Shown here: piece by piece, positions 1-9,005 of the stretch
How the letters are laid out: each line of letters begins with the position of its first letter
Position numbering within the stretch: position 1 is the stretch's first letter
From: Rhizobacter sp. Root1221
Lineage (GTDB): Bacteria > Pseudomonadota > Gammaproteobacteria > Burkholderiales > Burkholderiaceae_C
NCBI RefSeq assembly: GCF_001425785.1
Contig: NZ_LMDI01000023.1
Coordinates: 103,633-167,632, forward strand
Direction of reading: 5' to 3'
Length of the DNA: 64,000 bases
Made by a program: the position numbers and the translations under genes
The notes under the pieces: generated by a model
What the model saw: only the letters and a program-made list of their open reading frames with translations
What the model was told of the DNA's origin: nothing
Database searches by the model: none

Positions 1-503
1 CCGGCACGTGGGGCGGGCTCGCCGCCTGGGGCATGCCCGGAGGACAGGCGGCCACGGGGGCCCTCGGCGCGGTGCTGATCGCGTACGGTGCATGGGGCCT
101 GGCGGGACGCCCGCTGCATGCGGGTGAACGCGCGGAGCGCTGGTTCACCGCCCCCGTCGGGGTGCTGACCGGCGGCCTCACCGCAGCCACCGGTGTGTTC
201 GTGGTGCCCGCCGTGCCGTGGCTGCAGATGCTCGGGCTCGCGCGCGACGACCTGGTGCGGGCGATGGGGCTGTCGTTCAGTGTGTCCACCCTGGCGCTGG
301 CCATCGGCCTGGGCACCCGGGGCGACGCCGGCTGGGCGGAGGCGGGCCTGTCACTGCTGATGCTGCCGCCGGCCCTCGCCGGCATGGAACTCGGACGGCG
401 CCTGCGGACCCGCCTGTCACCGGCCGCGTTCCGCACCGGGTTCTTCGCCGCGCTGATGGTGCTCGGGGTGCATCTCTGCTGGCACGCCGTCTGGGCGCGG
501 TGA
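1..503 (+). CDS. TauE/SafE (TSUP) family membrane exporter, C-terminal part
   Basis: The reading frame is open from the left edge (first full codon at base 3), so the true start lies outside the window; an internal ATG at 33 is probably not the start. The visible ~166 residues are hydrophobic, with at least four membrane segments and glycine-rich turns such as GVLTGGLTAATGVFVVP, which fits the second half of a TSUP (sulfite exporter TauE/SafE) protein: the family is an internal duplication and this looks like the C-terminal repeat. Such proteins move sulfur-containing or small organic anions across the inner membrane; the substrate cannot be told here. It converges on the response-regulator gene with a 20-base gap. 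Assignment by overall pattern, not by a catalytic motif. Confidence 0.72.
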   Translation, partial: GTWGGLAAWGMPGGQAATGALGAVLIAYGAWGLAGRPLHAGERAERWFTAPVGVLTGGLTAATGVFVVPAVPWLQMLGLARDDLVRAMGLSFSVSTLALAIGLGTRGDAGWAEAGLSLLMLPPALAGMELGRRLRTRLSPAAFRTGFFAALMVLGVHLCWHAVWAR

Positions 504-523
504 CCCGGCCGCAACACGGCGCT

Positions 524-1207
524 TCAGCCGTCGAACCGGTACCCCACCCCGTAGATGGACCGGATGCACTCCGGGTCGGCGCCGGCCGCCTCGAGCTTGC
601 GGCGCAGGTTCTTGACGTGGGTGTCCACGGCGCGGTCGGTCACGGCACGCTGGTCGGCGTGCAACCGGTCGAGCAGCAGGTCGCGCGAGAACACGCGGCC
701 CGGGGCACCCGCCAGCGTCTTGAGCAGGCGGAACTCGATGGGCGTGAGGTCGAGCGGCGTGCCGTGGTACGCGGCTCGCACGCCGTCTTCGTCGACCTGC
801 ACGGCCGGCGGGTCCTTCTGGTCGGCCTGGCGGCTGCGGCGCAGGATCGCCTTCACGCGGGCCACGATCTCCCGCGGGCTGAACGGGGTCTTGCAGATGT
901 AGTCGTCAGCGCCGAGGTCGAGGCCGAGCAGTCGGTCGGCCTCCTCCACCCGCGCGGTCAGCATCACGATGGGCACGTCGCTGAACGTGCGCAACTCGCG
1001 GCAGATGTCGAGGCCGCCGCGGCCGGGCAACATCAGGTCGAGCAGGATGAGGTCGTGGCGGTGCTCGCGGTAGGCCGGCACCACGTCCCGGCCGTCGGCG
1101 AGGCACTGCGGCTCATGGCCGGCCGCACGCAGGTAATCGCACACCAGCGAGGCCATCTTCGGCTCGTCCTCCACCACGAGGATGCGTGCAGCGGCCGGGC
1201 TGGTCAT
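524..1207 (-). CDS. baeR: OmpR-family response regulator, BaeR-like
   Basis: 227-residue regulator with an N-terminal receiver domain (acidic VEDE at 12-15, phospho-acceptor D57, T84, K106) and a C-terminal winged helix ending in the usual [10 protein letters not shown] motif. The ATG at 1207 overlaps the stop of the kinase gene (ATGA), which decides the start over an upstream GTG and implies translational coupling. BaeR-type identity is inferred from the BaeS-like kinase, the divergent RND efflux operon and a BaeR-box match in the intergenic region. Known role: activating multidrug efflux in envelope stress. Oddity: the conserved Lys-Pro of the receiver reads K106-T107-P108, an in-frame extra residue after the lysine. 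Confidence 0.88.
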   Translation of the reverse strand: MTSPAAARILVVEDEPKMASLVCDYLRAAGHEPQCLADGRDVVPAYREHRHDLILLDLMLPGRGGLDICRELRTFSDVPIVMLTARVEEADRLLGLDLGADDYICKTPFSPREIVARVKAILRRSRQADQKDPPAVQVDEDGVRAAYHGTPLDLTPIEFRLLKTLAGAPGRVFSRDLLLDRLHADQRAVTDRAVDTHVKNLRRKLEAAGADPECIRSIYGVGYRFDG

Positions 1208-2604
1208 GGCGACACCTGCGGGAAGTCGATGGCGATCCACAGCCCGCCGAGCGGCGAGGCCTTGGCGGCGATGTGGCCATCGTGCGCCTCGACGATGCGA
1301 TGGCAGATGGCCAGGCCCAGGCCCGCGCCGCCGCTCTGGCGGTTGCGCGACGCGTCGGTGCGGTAGAAGCGGTCGAACAGGCGGTCGAGGTGGGACACGT
1401 CCACCCCGGGCGCCGAATCGTTGAAGTCGATGTGCACCCGGCCATCGGCATGGCGCGCCGTCACCTGCAGCGTGCCGCCCGCATCGGTGTAGCGGCAGGA
1501 GTTCTCGAACAGGTTGTTGAACAGCTGATGCAGGCGGCGCTCGTCGCCGAAGGCGATCAGCGGCTGGTCGTTCAGCGCGAGCGACAGGGTCACGCCGCGC
1601 TGGGCCAGGCGATCGCGGAATGCCCCGGCCGCCAGCCGCAGCACCTCCGCCACGTCGACGTCGGCCTTGCGGTACGTGAGCGCACCCACGTCCGCGAGCG
1701 ACAGGTCGTACAGGTCGCTCACCAGCTTGTTCAGCGTGGCCACCTCGGCCTGCAACGAACGCACCGAGTCGCGGTCGAGCGTGCGCACCCCGTCCTCGAT
1801 GGCCTCCAGTTCACCATGCAGCACGCCGAGCGGCGTGCGCAGTTCGTGCGAGACGTCGGCCATGAACTCGCGGCGCATCTGCTCGTTGCGCTGCAGCGTG
1901 TGGGCCAGGCGGTTGAAGTCGGTGGCGAGCTGCCCCACCTCGTCGCGGGCCTGGACCTCCACCCGCGTGCCGTACTCGCCAGCGGCCAGCCTGTGCGTGG
2001 CCGCCGCCACGTGCCGCACAGGCCGGAGCAGCGCGCGTGACACCCACACGGCCACCGCCGCCGCCAGCAGCATGGCGCCGGCACCCACGAGCCAGCGCGA
2101 CCGCCACTGCGCGTCCTCGAACCGGCGCTCGGCGGCCGAACTGACGCTCTCGAACCGGGCCATCGACAACCAGCCCACGGTGCGCCCGTCCACCACGATG
2201 GGGCGTTCCACCGCATGCGGCGAAGGGCCCGGAAAACCGGCCACCCGGCGGCGCTGTTCGTCATACAACGTGAAGCGCACGGTGGCCCCGGTGAGTTCCG
2301 ACACGGTGGCCGGCGGGCGTTCGAGCGGATTCAGTGCGCGGCCCTCCTCGTCCGCGAGCGGCCGCAACTGCTTGTACCAGAGGTCGGGACGGTCCCGCAG
2401 GTACTGCCAGCTGGACCCGTTGGTGCGGTAGCCGGCCGTGAGGCTCGGCACCGCCGCTTCGAGCCGCCGTTCTGCCTGCTCGTTCAGGTACCCGAGGAAC
2501 CCGCGCTTCAGGTTGACGTGCGCGGCCACGCCCATCGCGAGCGCGACCAGCAGTGCCGTCGCCAGGACGGCGGCGAACAACTTGGTGGAGATGCTGAACT
2601 TCAT
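1204..2604 (-). CDS. baeS: Envelope-stress sensor histidine kinase, BaeS-like
   Basis: 466-residue membrane kinase: TM1 about 10-30, a periplasmic sensor of about 140 residues, TM2 about 171-190, HAMP linker about 190-243, then a HisKA domain with [10 protein letters not shown] (H253) followed by the BaeS-like [11 protein letters not shown], and an ATPase domain with N box (NLFENSCRY) and glycine box (GGAGLGLAI). The start is taken at ATG 2604 ([10 protein letters not shown]); ATG 2616 is an alternative, and neither has a strong Shine-Dalgarno. It is upstream of and overlaps baeR by 4 bases, forming a two-gene operon divergent from the RND genes. It likely senses envelope damage or toxic compounds and phosphorylates BaeR. 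Confidence 0.88.
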   Translation of the reverse strand: MKFSISTKLFAAVLATALLVALAMGVAAHVNLKRGFLGYLNEQAERRLEAAVPSLTAGYRTNGSSWQYLRDRPDLWYKQLRPLADEEGRALNPLERPPATVSELTGATVRFTLYDEQRRRVAGFPGPSPHAVERPIVVDGRTVGWLSMARFESVSSAAERRFEDAQWRSRWLVGAGAMLLAAAVAVWVSRALLRPVRHVAAATHRLAAGEYGTRVEVQARDEVGQLATDFNRLAHTLQRNEQMRREFMADVSHELRTPLGVLHGELEAIEDGVRTLDRDSVRSLQAEVATLNKLVSDLYDLSLADVGALTYRKADVDVAEVLRLAAGAFRDRLAQRGVTLSLALNDQPLIAFGDERRLHQLFNNLFENSCRYTDAGGTLQVTARHADGRVHIDFNDSAPGVDVSHLDRLFDRFYRTDASRNRQSGGAGLGLAICHRIVEAHDGHIAAKASPLGGLWIAIDFPQVSP

Positions 2605-2684
2605 GGCGGGGGGCATTGGCGTCGCATTAGCGCCGATCCCCGGGCCCTTGGCAACCTGCGGGAACGGCACCCAGGGTTCTTCAA

Positions 2685-2702
2685 CCTCTCTCCACAATTG
2701 GC
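2685..2702 (+). promoter_or_regulatory. Candidate BaeR box
   Basis: CCTCTCTCCACAATTGGC matches the published E. coli BaeR consensus TTTTTCTCCATDATTGGC at about 14 of 18 positions, including the whole CTCCA core and ATTGGC half. It lies between the divergent baeSR and RND operons, 40 bases before the adaptor start. The consensus is recalled from E. coli mdtA work; binding in this organism is inference. Confidence 0.6.
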
Positions 2703-2742
2703 CGTCAGGATGGGCGCAACCGCCTCGCAGCCTCCACATCCC

Positions 2743-3927
2743 ATGCACCCACGATTCTCCCGCGCCCTGGCCCCGCTGTTCCTGGCCTGCCTGGCCGCGT
2801 GTTCCAAGCAGACCCCGCCAGCCGGGCCGCCCAAGGCGGCCACCGTGGGCGTGTTCAAGGTGGAAGCCCAGGCCCAGGCCATCAGTTCCGAGCTGCCCGG
2901 GCGCACGAAGGCGCGCCTCGTTGCCGAAATCCGGCCCCAGGTGGGCGGCATCGTGTTGCGGCGCCTGTTCGAGGAAGGCGCCGTCGTGAAGGCAGGCCAG
3001 GCGCTCTACGAGATCGACCCGGCCACCTACCGCGCCGCGGTGGCCAGCGCCGAGGCGGGGGTCTCGAAGGCCTCGGCCACGCTCGGGTCCGCCCGCACGG
3101 TGGCCGAACGCGACGCCGAACTCGTCAAGATCGACGCCATCAGCCAGCAGCAGCGCGACACCAGCGCCGCCGCACTCAAGCAGGCGCAGGCCGACCTGGA
3201 GGTGGCCCGCGCCGCATTGCAGACGGCCCGCATCAACCTCGAACGCACGCGCATCGTGTCACCCATCGCTGGGCGCATCGAGGTGTCCACCGTCACGCCG
3301 GGCGCCCTGGTCACCGCCAACCAGGACGTGGCCCTGACCACGGTGCGCCAGCTCGACCCGCTTTACGTGGACATCGTGCAATCAAGCGCCGAACTGCTGC
3401 GCCTGAAGCGCGAACTCGCGGACGGCACGCTGCAGTCCCGTGGTGCCGGCGAAGCCCCCATCAAGGTCGTGCTGGAAGACGGCACGCCCTACCCGCACGC
3501 GGGCAAGCTGAAGTTCGGCGGCGTGTCGGTCAACCCGGCCACCGGCGCCGTGACGCTGCGCGGCGAAGTGCCCAACCCGGACGGCGTGCTGATGCCCGGC
3601 ATGTACGTGCGCGCGCGGGTGGAGACAGGCGTGGCCGAGCAGGCACTGCTCGTGCCACAACAAGGGGTCACGCGCACGCCGTCGGGCGATGCCTCGGCCT
3701 GGGTGGTCGGTGCCGGGAACAAGGTGGAGGCCCGCAAGCTCACGGTGGACCGCGCCATCGGCAACCGCTGGCAGGTGACGGCCGGGCTGAACGCCGGCGA
3801 CCTGGTCATCGTGGACGGCCTGCAGCGCACGCGCGTGGGTGCCACGGTGCATCCGGTACCGGCAGGCGCTGCCCCTGCGACCACGGTGGCGTCGGCGGCC
3901 TCGGCCCCGTCCTCGCCCAAGCGCTGA
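2743..3927 (+). CDS. RND efflux periplasmic adaptor (AcrA/MexA type)
   Basis: 394-residue membrane-fusion protein. The N-terminus is a lipoprotein signal with lipobox LAAC (C20). Then come a lipoyl/barrel-sandwich half (VAEIRPQVGGIVLRRLFEEGAVVKAGQ region, about 60-95), a long alpha-helical hairpin rich in A/Q/R (about 100-165), the second lipoyl half (SPIAGRIEVSTVTPGALV), a beta-barrel and a membrane-proximal domain. This order is diagnostic for AcrA/MexA adaptors linking an inner-membrane RND pump to an outer-membrane channel. First gene of a three-gene operon; the pump starts 10 bases downstream. Probably induced through the BaeR box upstream. Confidence 0.93.
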   Translation: MHPRFSRALAPLFLACLAACSKQTPPAGPPKAATVGVFKVEAQAQAISSELPGRTKARLVAEIRPQVGGIVLRRLFEEGAVVKAGQALYEIDPATYRAAVASAEAGVSKASATLGSARTVAERDAELVKIDAISQQQRDTSAAALKQAQADLEVARAALQTARINLERTRIVSPIAGRIEVSTVTPGALVTANQDVALTTVRQLDPLYVDIVQSSAELLRLKRELADGTLQSRGAGEAPIKVVLEDGTPYPHAGKLKFGGVSVNPATGAVTLRGEVPNPDGVLMPGMYVRARVETGVAEQALLVPQQGVTRTPSGDASAWVVGAGNKVEARKLTVDRAIGNRWQVTAGLNAGDLVIVDGLQRTRVGATVHPVPAGAAPATTVASAASAPSSPKR

Positions 3928-3937
3928 GGTCTCGCCC

Positions 3938-6900
3938 ATGGCCCGCTTTTTCATCGACCGGCCCATCTTCGCGTGGGTCATCGCCATCGTCATCATGCTC
4001 GCCGGGCTGGTGGCGATCCGGATGCTGCCGCTGGAGCAGTACCCCGACATCGCCCCCACCACGATCTCCATCAACGCCACCTACACCGGCGCGTCCGCCA
4101 AGACCATCGAGGACTCGGTCACCCAGGTGATCGAGCAGCGCCTGAAGGGCCTGGACCGGCTGGTGTCGATGTCGTCCACCAGCAACTCGGCCGGCACCGC
4201 CAACGTGCGCCTGCAGTTCGAGGCAGGCACGAACCCGGACGTGGCGCAGATGCAGGTGCAGAACAAGCTGCAGCAGGCGATGTCGCAGCTGCCGCAGGCG
4301 GTGCAGAGCCAGGGGGTTTCCGTCACGAAGGCGGGCACCGACCTGCTGATGGTGGTGTCGCTGACGTCCGAGGACGGCAGCATGTCGGCCACCGACCTGG
4401 GTGACTACATCGCCAGCAACCTGCAGGACGTCATCAGCCGCGTGGACGGCGTGGGCGACGTGAACATCCAGGGCACCGGCTACGCGATGCGGCTGTGGCT
4501 CGACCCGGCCAAGCTGAACCAGTACGCGCTGATGCCGTCCGACGTGCGCACGGCCATCACGGCACAGAACACCGAGGTGTCCGCCGGCCAGCTGGGCGCC
4601 CTGCCCGCACCCGACGGCCAGCAGCTCAATGCCACCGTCACCGCACGCGGCAAGCTGCAGACGGCCGAACAGTTCCGCAACGTGGTGGTCAAATCGGCCG
4701 CCGACGGGTCGGTGGTGCGGGTGGGCGACGTGGCCCGCGTGGAACTGGGCAGTGACAGCTACACCACGCGCGCCCGCCTCGGCGGCAAGACGTCGTCGGG
4801 CATGGCCATCTTCCTGGCCACCGGCGCCAACGCCGTTGGCACCGCGAAGGCCGTTCGCCAGAAGATCGACGAACTGGCGCCGTTTTTCCCGCCCGGCATG
4901 AAGGCCACCGTCAGCTTCGACACCACGCCGTTCGTGGAAGTGTCCATCGAGGGGGTGGTGCACACGCTGCTCGAGGCCATGGTGCTCGTGGTGCTGATCA
5001 TGTACCTGTTCATGCAGAACCTGCGGGCCACGCTGATCCCGGCCATCGCGGTGCCGGTGGTGCTGCTCGGCACGTTCGGCATCCTCTCGGTGTTCGGCTA
5101 TTCCATCAACACGCTGACCATGTTCGGCCTCGTGCTCGCCATCGGCCTGCTGGTGGACGACGCCATCGTGGTCGTCGAGAACGTCGAGCGGCTGATGGCC
5201 GAGGAAGGCCTCACCCCGCTCGAGGCCACGCGCAAGTCGATGACCGAGATCACCGGGGCCCTCGTCGGCATCGCCCTCGTGCTGTCGGCCGTGTTCATCC
5301 CGATGGCCTTCTTCGGCGGATCCACCGGCGTGATCTACCGGCAGTTCTCGATCACCATCGTGTCGGCCATGGTGCTGTCGGTGCTGGTGGCCATGACGCT
5401 CACACCCGCGCTGTGCGCCACGCTGCTGCACGTGGGTGACGAGCCGGGCCACACCGACGGCCACGGCCCCATCGGCCGCTTCTTCAACGGCTTCAACCGC
5501 CTGTTCGACCGCAACGCGGAACGCTACCAGCACGGCGTGGCCCGGCTGCTGCAACGCAGCGGCCGCAGCCTGGTGCTGTACGCGTTGCTGATCGGCGTGG
5601 CGGGGTTCCTCTACGTGCGCCTGCCCACGTCGTTCCTGCCCGAGGAAGACCAGGGCACGGTGCAGGTCCAGATCCGCATGCCGGCGGGCGCCACCAACGA
5701 GCGGCTGCAACAGGTGCTCAACCAGCTGGAGACCTACCTCGCGAAGGAGAACGACGTGGCGTTCTACAACCTCGTGAGTGGCCAGAACGGCAACCAGGGC
5801 GTGGGCCAGGGTTTCATCCGGCTGAAGAACTGGTCCGAACGCACGGGCCAGGGCCAGGGCGCCGCCGAACTGGCGCGCCGGTTCACCAGCGAGATCCAGA
5901 AGCAGGTGCGCGACGCGCAAGTGTTCTTCCTGCTGCCCCCGGCAGTGCGTGGCCTCGGCGCCAACGCCGGCTTCTCGGTGCAGTTGCAGGATGTGGGCGG
6001 CCTCGGCCCGGCCGCGCTGGCCACCGCGCGAGACCAGTTCCTCGACCTCGCGAACGAACATCCCCAGTTGTCCCGGGTGCGCAACAACAACCTCGTCGAC
6101 ACACCGGAGTTCAACATCCGCATCGACGACCGCCGCGCCGGCGCGCTGGGCCTGACCACCACGGCCATCAACGACACGCTGTCGGCAGCGATGGGCGGCA
6201 GCTACATCAACGACTTCATCGACCGCGGCCGCGTCAAGAAGGTCTACATGCAAGGGGACGCCGCGTTCCGCATGGAACCGGAGAGCTACAAGGACTGGTT
6301 CGTGCGCAACACCGCCGGCGACATGGTGCCGTTCTCGGCCTTCGCCACCAGCGGGTGGGCGTTCGGGGCGCCGCAGCTCACGCGGTACAACGGCATGTCC
6401 TCGTACGAGCTCATCGGCGACCCCGCACCCGGGGTCAGCTCCGGCACCGCGATGGCCCTCATCGAGGACATCATGAAGCAGATGCCACCCGGCGTCGGTT
6501 TCGAGTGGGCCGGCCGCTCGTACCAGGAACGCCTGTCCGGTTCGCAGGCTCCGATGCTGTACGCCGCCTCGGTGCTCTTCGTGTTCCTGTGCCTCGCGGC
6601 GCTGTATGAGAGCTGGTCGGTGCCGTTTTCGGTGATGCTGGTCGTGCCGCTCGGGGTGCTCGGGGCATTGCTAGCCAGCACGCTCGCGGGCCAGGCGAAC
6701 GACGTGTACTTCCAGGTCGGCCTGCTCACCACCGTGGGCCTGTCGGCGAAAAACGCGATCCTGATCGTGGAGTTCGCGCAGTCGCTGCAGGCGCAGGGCA
6801 TGGGGCTCATCGACGCCACGCTGAAGGCCGTTCGCCAGCGGCTGCGGCCCATCCTCATGACGTCGCTCGCCTTCATGTTCGGCGTCTTGCCACTCGCCTT

Positions 6901-7069
6901 CAGCACGGGCGCCGGCGCGGGCAGCCGCCGGTCCATCGGCACCGGCGTGCTGGGCGGCATGCTCACCGCCACTGTCCTCGGGATCTTTTTCGTGCCCATC
7001 TTCTACGTCCTGATCCGCAAGTTCTTCGCGCGCCGCCAGCCGGCCGCGCTGGCCGAGGGCACCGCGTGA
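3938..7069 (+). CDS. RND multidrug efflux pump, inner-membrane subunit (AcrB/MexB, HAE-1 type)
   Basis: 1043 residues, the normal length for AcrB/MexB. The start MARFFIDRPIFAWVIA is typical of the family. Proton-relay residues are present at the AcrB positions: D407 and D408 in TM4 (LLVDDAIVVVEN) and K938 in TM10 (GLSAKNAILIVEFA). Two large periplasmic loops (about 30-335 and 560-870) carry the porter and docking domains. It uses proton motive force to export hydrophobic or amphiphilic compounds as a trimer with the adaptor and the outer-membrane factor encoded on each side. The actual drug spectrum cannot be read from sequence. Confidence 0.95.
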   Translation: MARFFIDRPIFAWVIAIVIMLAGLVAIRMLPLEQYPDIAPTTISINATYTGASAKTIEDSVTQVIEQRLKGLDRLVSMSSTSNSAGTANVRLQFEAGTNPDVAQMQVQNKLQQAMSQLPQAVQSQGVSVTKAGTDLLMVVSLTSEDGSMSATDLGDYIASNLQDVISRVDGVGDVNIQGTGYAMRLWLDPAKLNQYALMPSDVRTAITAQNTEVSAGQLGALPAPDGQQLNATVTARGKLQTAEQFRNVVVKSAADGSVVRVGDVARVELGSDSYTTRARLGGKTSSGMAIFLATGANAVGTAKAVRQKIDELAPFFPPGMKATVSFDTTPFVEVSIEGVVHTLLEAMVLVVLIMYLFMQNLRATLIPAIAVPVVLLGTFGILSVFGYSINTLTMFGLVLAIGLLVDDAIVVVENVERLMAEEGLTPLEATRKSMTEITGALVGIALVLSAVFIPMAFFGGSTGVIYRQFSITIVSAMVLSVLVAMTLTPALCATLLHVGDEPGHTDGHGPIGRFFNGFNRLFDRNAERYQHGVARLLQRSGRSLVLYALLIGVAGFLYVRLPTSFLPEEDQGTVQVQIRMPAGATNERLQQVLNQLETYLAKENDVAFYNLVSGQNGNQGVGQGFIRLKNWSERTGQGQGAAELARRFTSEIQKQVRDAQVFFLLPPAVRGLGANAGFSVQLQDVGGLGPAALATARDQFLDLANEHPQLSRVRNNNLVDTPEFNIRIDDRRAGALGLTTTAINDTLSAAMGGSYINDFIDRGRVKKVYMQGDAAFRMEPESYKDWFVRNTAGDMVPFSAFATSGWAFGAPQLTRYNGMSSYELIGDPAPGVSSGTAMALIEDIMKQMPPGVGFEWAGRSYQERLSGSQAPMLYAASVLFVFLCLAALYESWSVPFSVMLVVPLGVLGALLASTLAGQANDVYFQVGLLTTVGLSAKNAILIVEFAQSLQAQGMGLIDATLKAVRQRLRPILMTSLAFMFGVLPLAFSTGAGAGSRRSIGTGVLGGMLTATVLGIFFVPIFYVLIRKFFARRQPAALAEGTA

Positions 7070-8436
7070 TGCGCACGCTCCTCGCCCTCGCTGCCGCGGC
7101 CGCCCTGGCCGGTTGCGTGAACCTCGCCCCCACCTACGAGCGCCCCGCCGCCCCGGTGCCCCACCGCTGGACCGGCGCCACGGCCGCCGCCGCGCCCTTG
7201 CCGGCCGACTGGCAAGCCTTCATCGCCGACGAGCGCCTGCGCCAGGTCATCGCGTCGAGCCTGCAGAACAACCGCGACCTCCGCGTGGCGGTGTTGAACA
7301 TCGAGCAGGCGCGTGCGCGCTACCGCATCGCGCGGGCCGACGTGTACCCCACGGCCGATGGCTCGGCCGCCGCGTCACGCCAGCACAGCGCCAGCTCGGA
7401 CGCCACCACGACGCAGTACAGCGCGGGCCTCGCGCTGAACCGCTACGAGTTCGACTTCTTCGGCAAGGTGCGCAACCTCGGCGACGCCGCGCTGCAGGAC
7501 TTCTTTGCGGTGGAGGAGAACCGCCGCGCCACGCAGCTCGCCCTCGTCGCCGAGGTGGCCACCGCCTGGCTGACCCTGGCCGCCGACACCGAACGCCTGC
7601 AACTGGTGCGCGACACGCTGGCCAACCAGGAAACGGCGTACGACCTGGTTCGCCGCACCCGCGAACTAGGTGGCGCATCGGGCCTCGCGCTCGCACAGGC
7701 GCGCACCACGGTCGAATCCGCGCGGGTCGACGTGGGTACGTACACGAGCCGTGTCGCCCAGGACCGCAACGCCCTCGACCTGCTGGTGGGTGCCCCGGTG
7801 CCTGGCACGCTGTTGCCGGCAGCGGGCACCACGGCGGCGGCCAGCCTGCTGGTCGGCGTGCCCGCGGGCCTGCCGTCGGAAGTGTTGCTGCGCCGGCCCG
7901 ACGTGCTGGCGGCCGAGCATCAGCTGCGGGCAGCCAACGCCAACGTGGGCGCGGTGCGGGCCACGCGGTTCCCGAGCATCGCGCTCACCGCCTCGGTGGG
8001 CACGCAGAGCTCGAGCCTCTCCGACCTGTTCGGCCGCGGCACCGGCGTGTGGAGCCTCGTGCCGCAGATCGACATCCCGCTGTTCGACGCCGGCGTGCGC
8101 CGTGCCAACGTGCAGGTGAGCGAGGTGCAGTTGAAGGTGGCAGTGGCGAACTACGAACGCACCGTGCAGGCGGCGTTCCGCGACGTGGCCGACGCCCTGG
8201 CCGACCGCGCCACCCTTGCCGACCGGCTGGCCGCGCAGGATGCGTTGGTCGAGGCCTCGCAGCGTGCCTACGACCTGTCGAACGCCCTCTTCAAGAACGG
8301 CGCCAGCAGCTCGCTCGACGTGCTGGTGAGCCAGCGGTCGCTGTACGCGGCACAGCAGTCGGCCATCACGCTGCGGCTGGCCGAACAGACGAACCGCGTG
8401 GCGTTGTACCGGGTGCTGGGGGGCGGGGCGGACTGA
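7069..8436 (+). CDS. Outer-membrane efflux channel lipoprotein (OprM/NodT family)
   Basis: 455 residues, OMF family (two OEP repeats), with an N-terminal lipoprotein signal ending LAGC (C16). The repeated helical blocks (NNRDLRVAVLNIEQARARYRIARA and the matching C-terminal ANANVGAVRATRFPSI block) are typical of TolC/OprM-like trimeric channels. ATG 7069 overlaps the pump stop (TGATG), so it is preferred over the GTG at 7066 and indicates translational coupling. It completes a self-contained adaptor-pump-channel set. Confidence 0.94.
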   Translation: MRTLLALAAAAALAGCVNLAPTYERPAAPVPHRWTGATAAAAPLPADWQAFIADERLRQVIASSLQNNRDLRVAVLNIEQARARYRIARADVYPTADGSAAASRQHSASSDATTTQYSAGLALNRYEFDFFGKVRNLGDAALQDFFAVEENRRATQLALVAEVATAWLTLAADTERLQLVRDTLANQETAYDLVRRTRELGGASGLALAQARTTVESARVDVGTYTSRVAQDRNALDLLVGAPVPGTLLPAAGTTAAASLLVGVPAGLPSEVLLRRPDVLAAEHQLRAANANVGAVRATRFPSIALTASVGTQSSSLSDLFGRGTGVWSLVPQIDIPLFDAGVRRANVQVSEVQLKVAVANYERTVQAAFRDVADALADRATLADRLAAQDALVEASQRAYDLSNALFKNGASSSLDVLVSQRSLYAAQQSAITLRLAEQTNRVALYRVLGGGAD

Positions 8437-8467
8437 ACGCCAGCCCGGTGCCGACGGGGCCCGGGTT

Positions 8468-8965
8468 TCAGCCGCCGTGGGCCTTTTTCAAGGCCGCGAT
8501 GTCGAGCTTCTTCATGCCCAGCATCGCGGCGAAAGTGCGTTCCACCTTCTTCGGGTCGGGGTCGGCCATGAGTTCCCCGAGGACCTTGGGCACCACCTGC
8601 CAGCTCAGCCCGAACTTGTCCTTGACCCAGCCGCACTGCTGGGCTTCCTTCGGGCCGCCGGCACCCAGCTTGTTCCAGAAGTGATCCACCTCGTCCTGGT
8701 TCTCGCATTCGATCTGCAGGGAGACGGCCTCGTTGAACTGGAACACCGGACCGCCGTTGAGCGCCGTGAACCGCTGGCCGTCGAGTTCGAACTCGACCGT
8801 CAGCACCGCGCCCGGCGCGTGGCCATGGATCTCCTGGCCCACGGCGGGGTATCGCGACACCTTCGTGATCTTCGAGCGCGGAAAGATGCCGGTGTAGAAC
8901 GTGGCGGCGTCCTCGCCCTGGTGGTCGAACCAGAGGCACGGGACAATCTTCGTGGTGATCGGCAT
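8468..8965 (-). CDS. VOC-superfamily (PhnB-like) protein
   Basis: 165 residues with the PhnB/3-demethylubiquinone-methyltransferase-like glyoxalase fold (PF06983 type): start PITTKIVPCLWFDHQGEDAATFYTGIFPRSKI, central FELDGQRFTALNGGPVFQFNEAVSLQIECENQDEVDHFWNKL, then CGWVKDKFGLSWQVVP. ATG 8965 is preceded by AAGGAG at good spacing, so the longer upstream frame is rejected. These small proteins are common, often have no known substrate, and this one is a single gene converging on the efflux operon. Function unknown beyond the fold. Confidence 0.85.
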   Translation of the reverse strand: MPITTKIVPCLWFDHQGEDAATFYTGIFPRSKITKVSRYPAVGQEIHGHAPGAVLTVEFELDGQRFTALNGGPVFQFNEAVSLQIECENQDEVDHFWNKLGAGGPKEAQQCGWVKDKFGLSWQVVPKVLGELMADPDPKKVERTFAAMLGMKKLDIAALKKAHGG

Positions 8966-9005
8966 GGTGGTGCTCCTTGACTGTGAACTCATTGGTTCAC
9001 TGATG

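Noticed and set aside
3806-6253. An 815-codon minus-strand frame opposite the RND pump
   Set aside because: Low-complexity His/Gly/Arg composition and full overlap with a well-supported AcrB-type gene.
8442-8471. CCCGG/CCGGG pairing followed by TTT between the efflux channel and VOC genes
   Set aside because: Five-base stem with a 12-base loop; chance is likely at this GC content.
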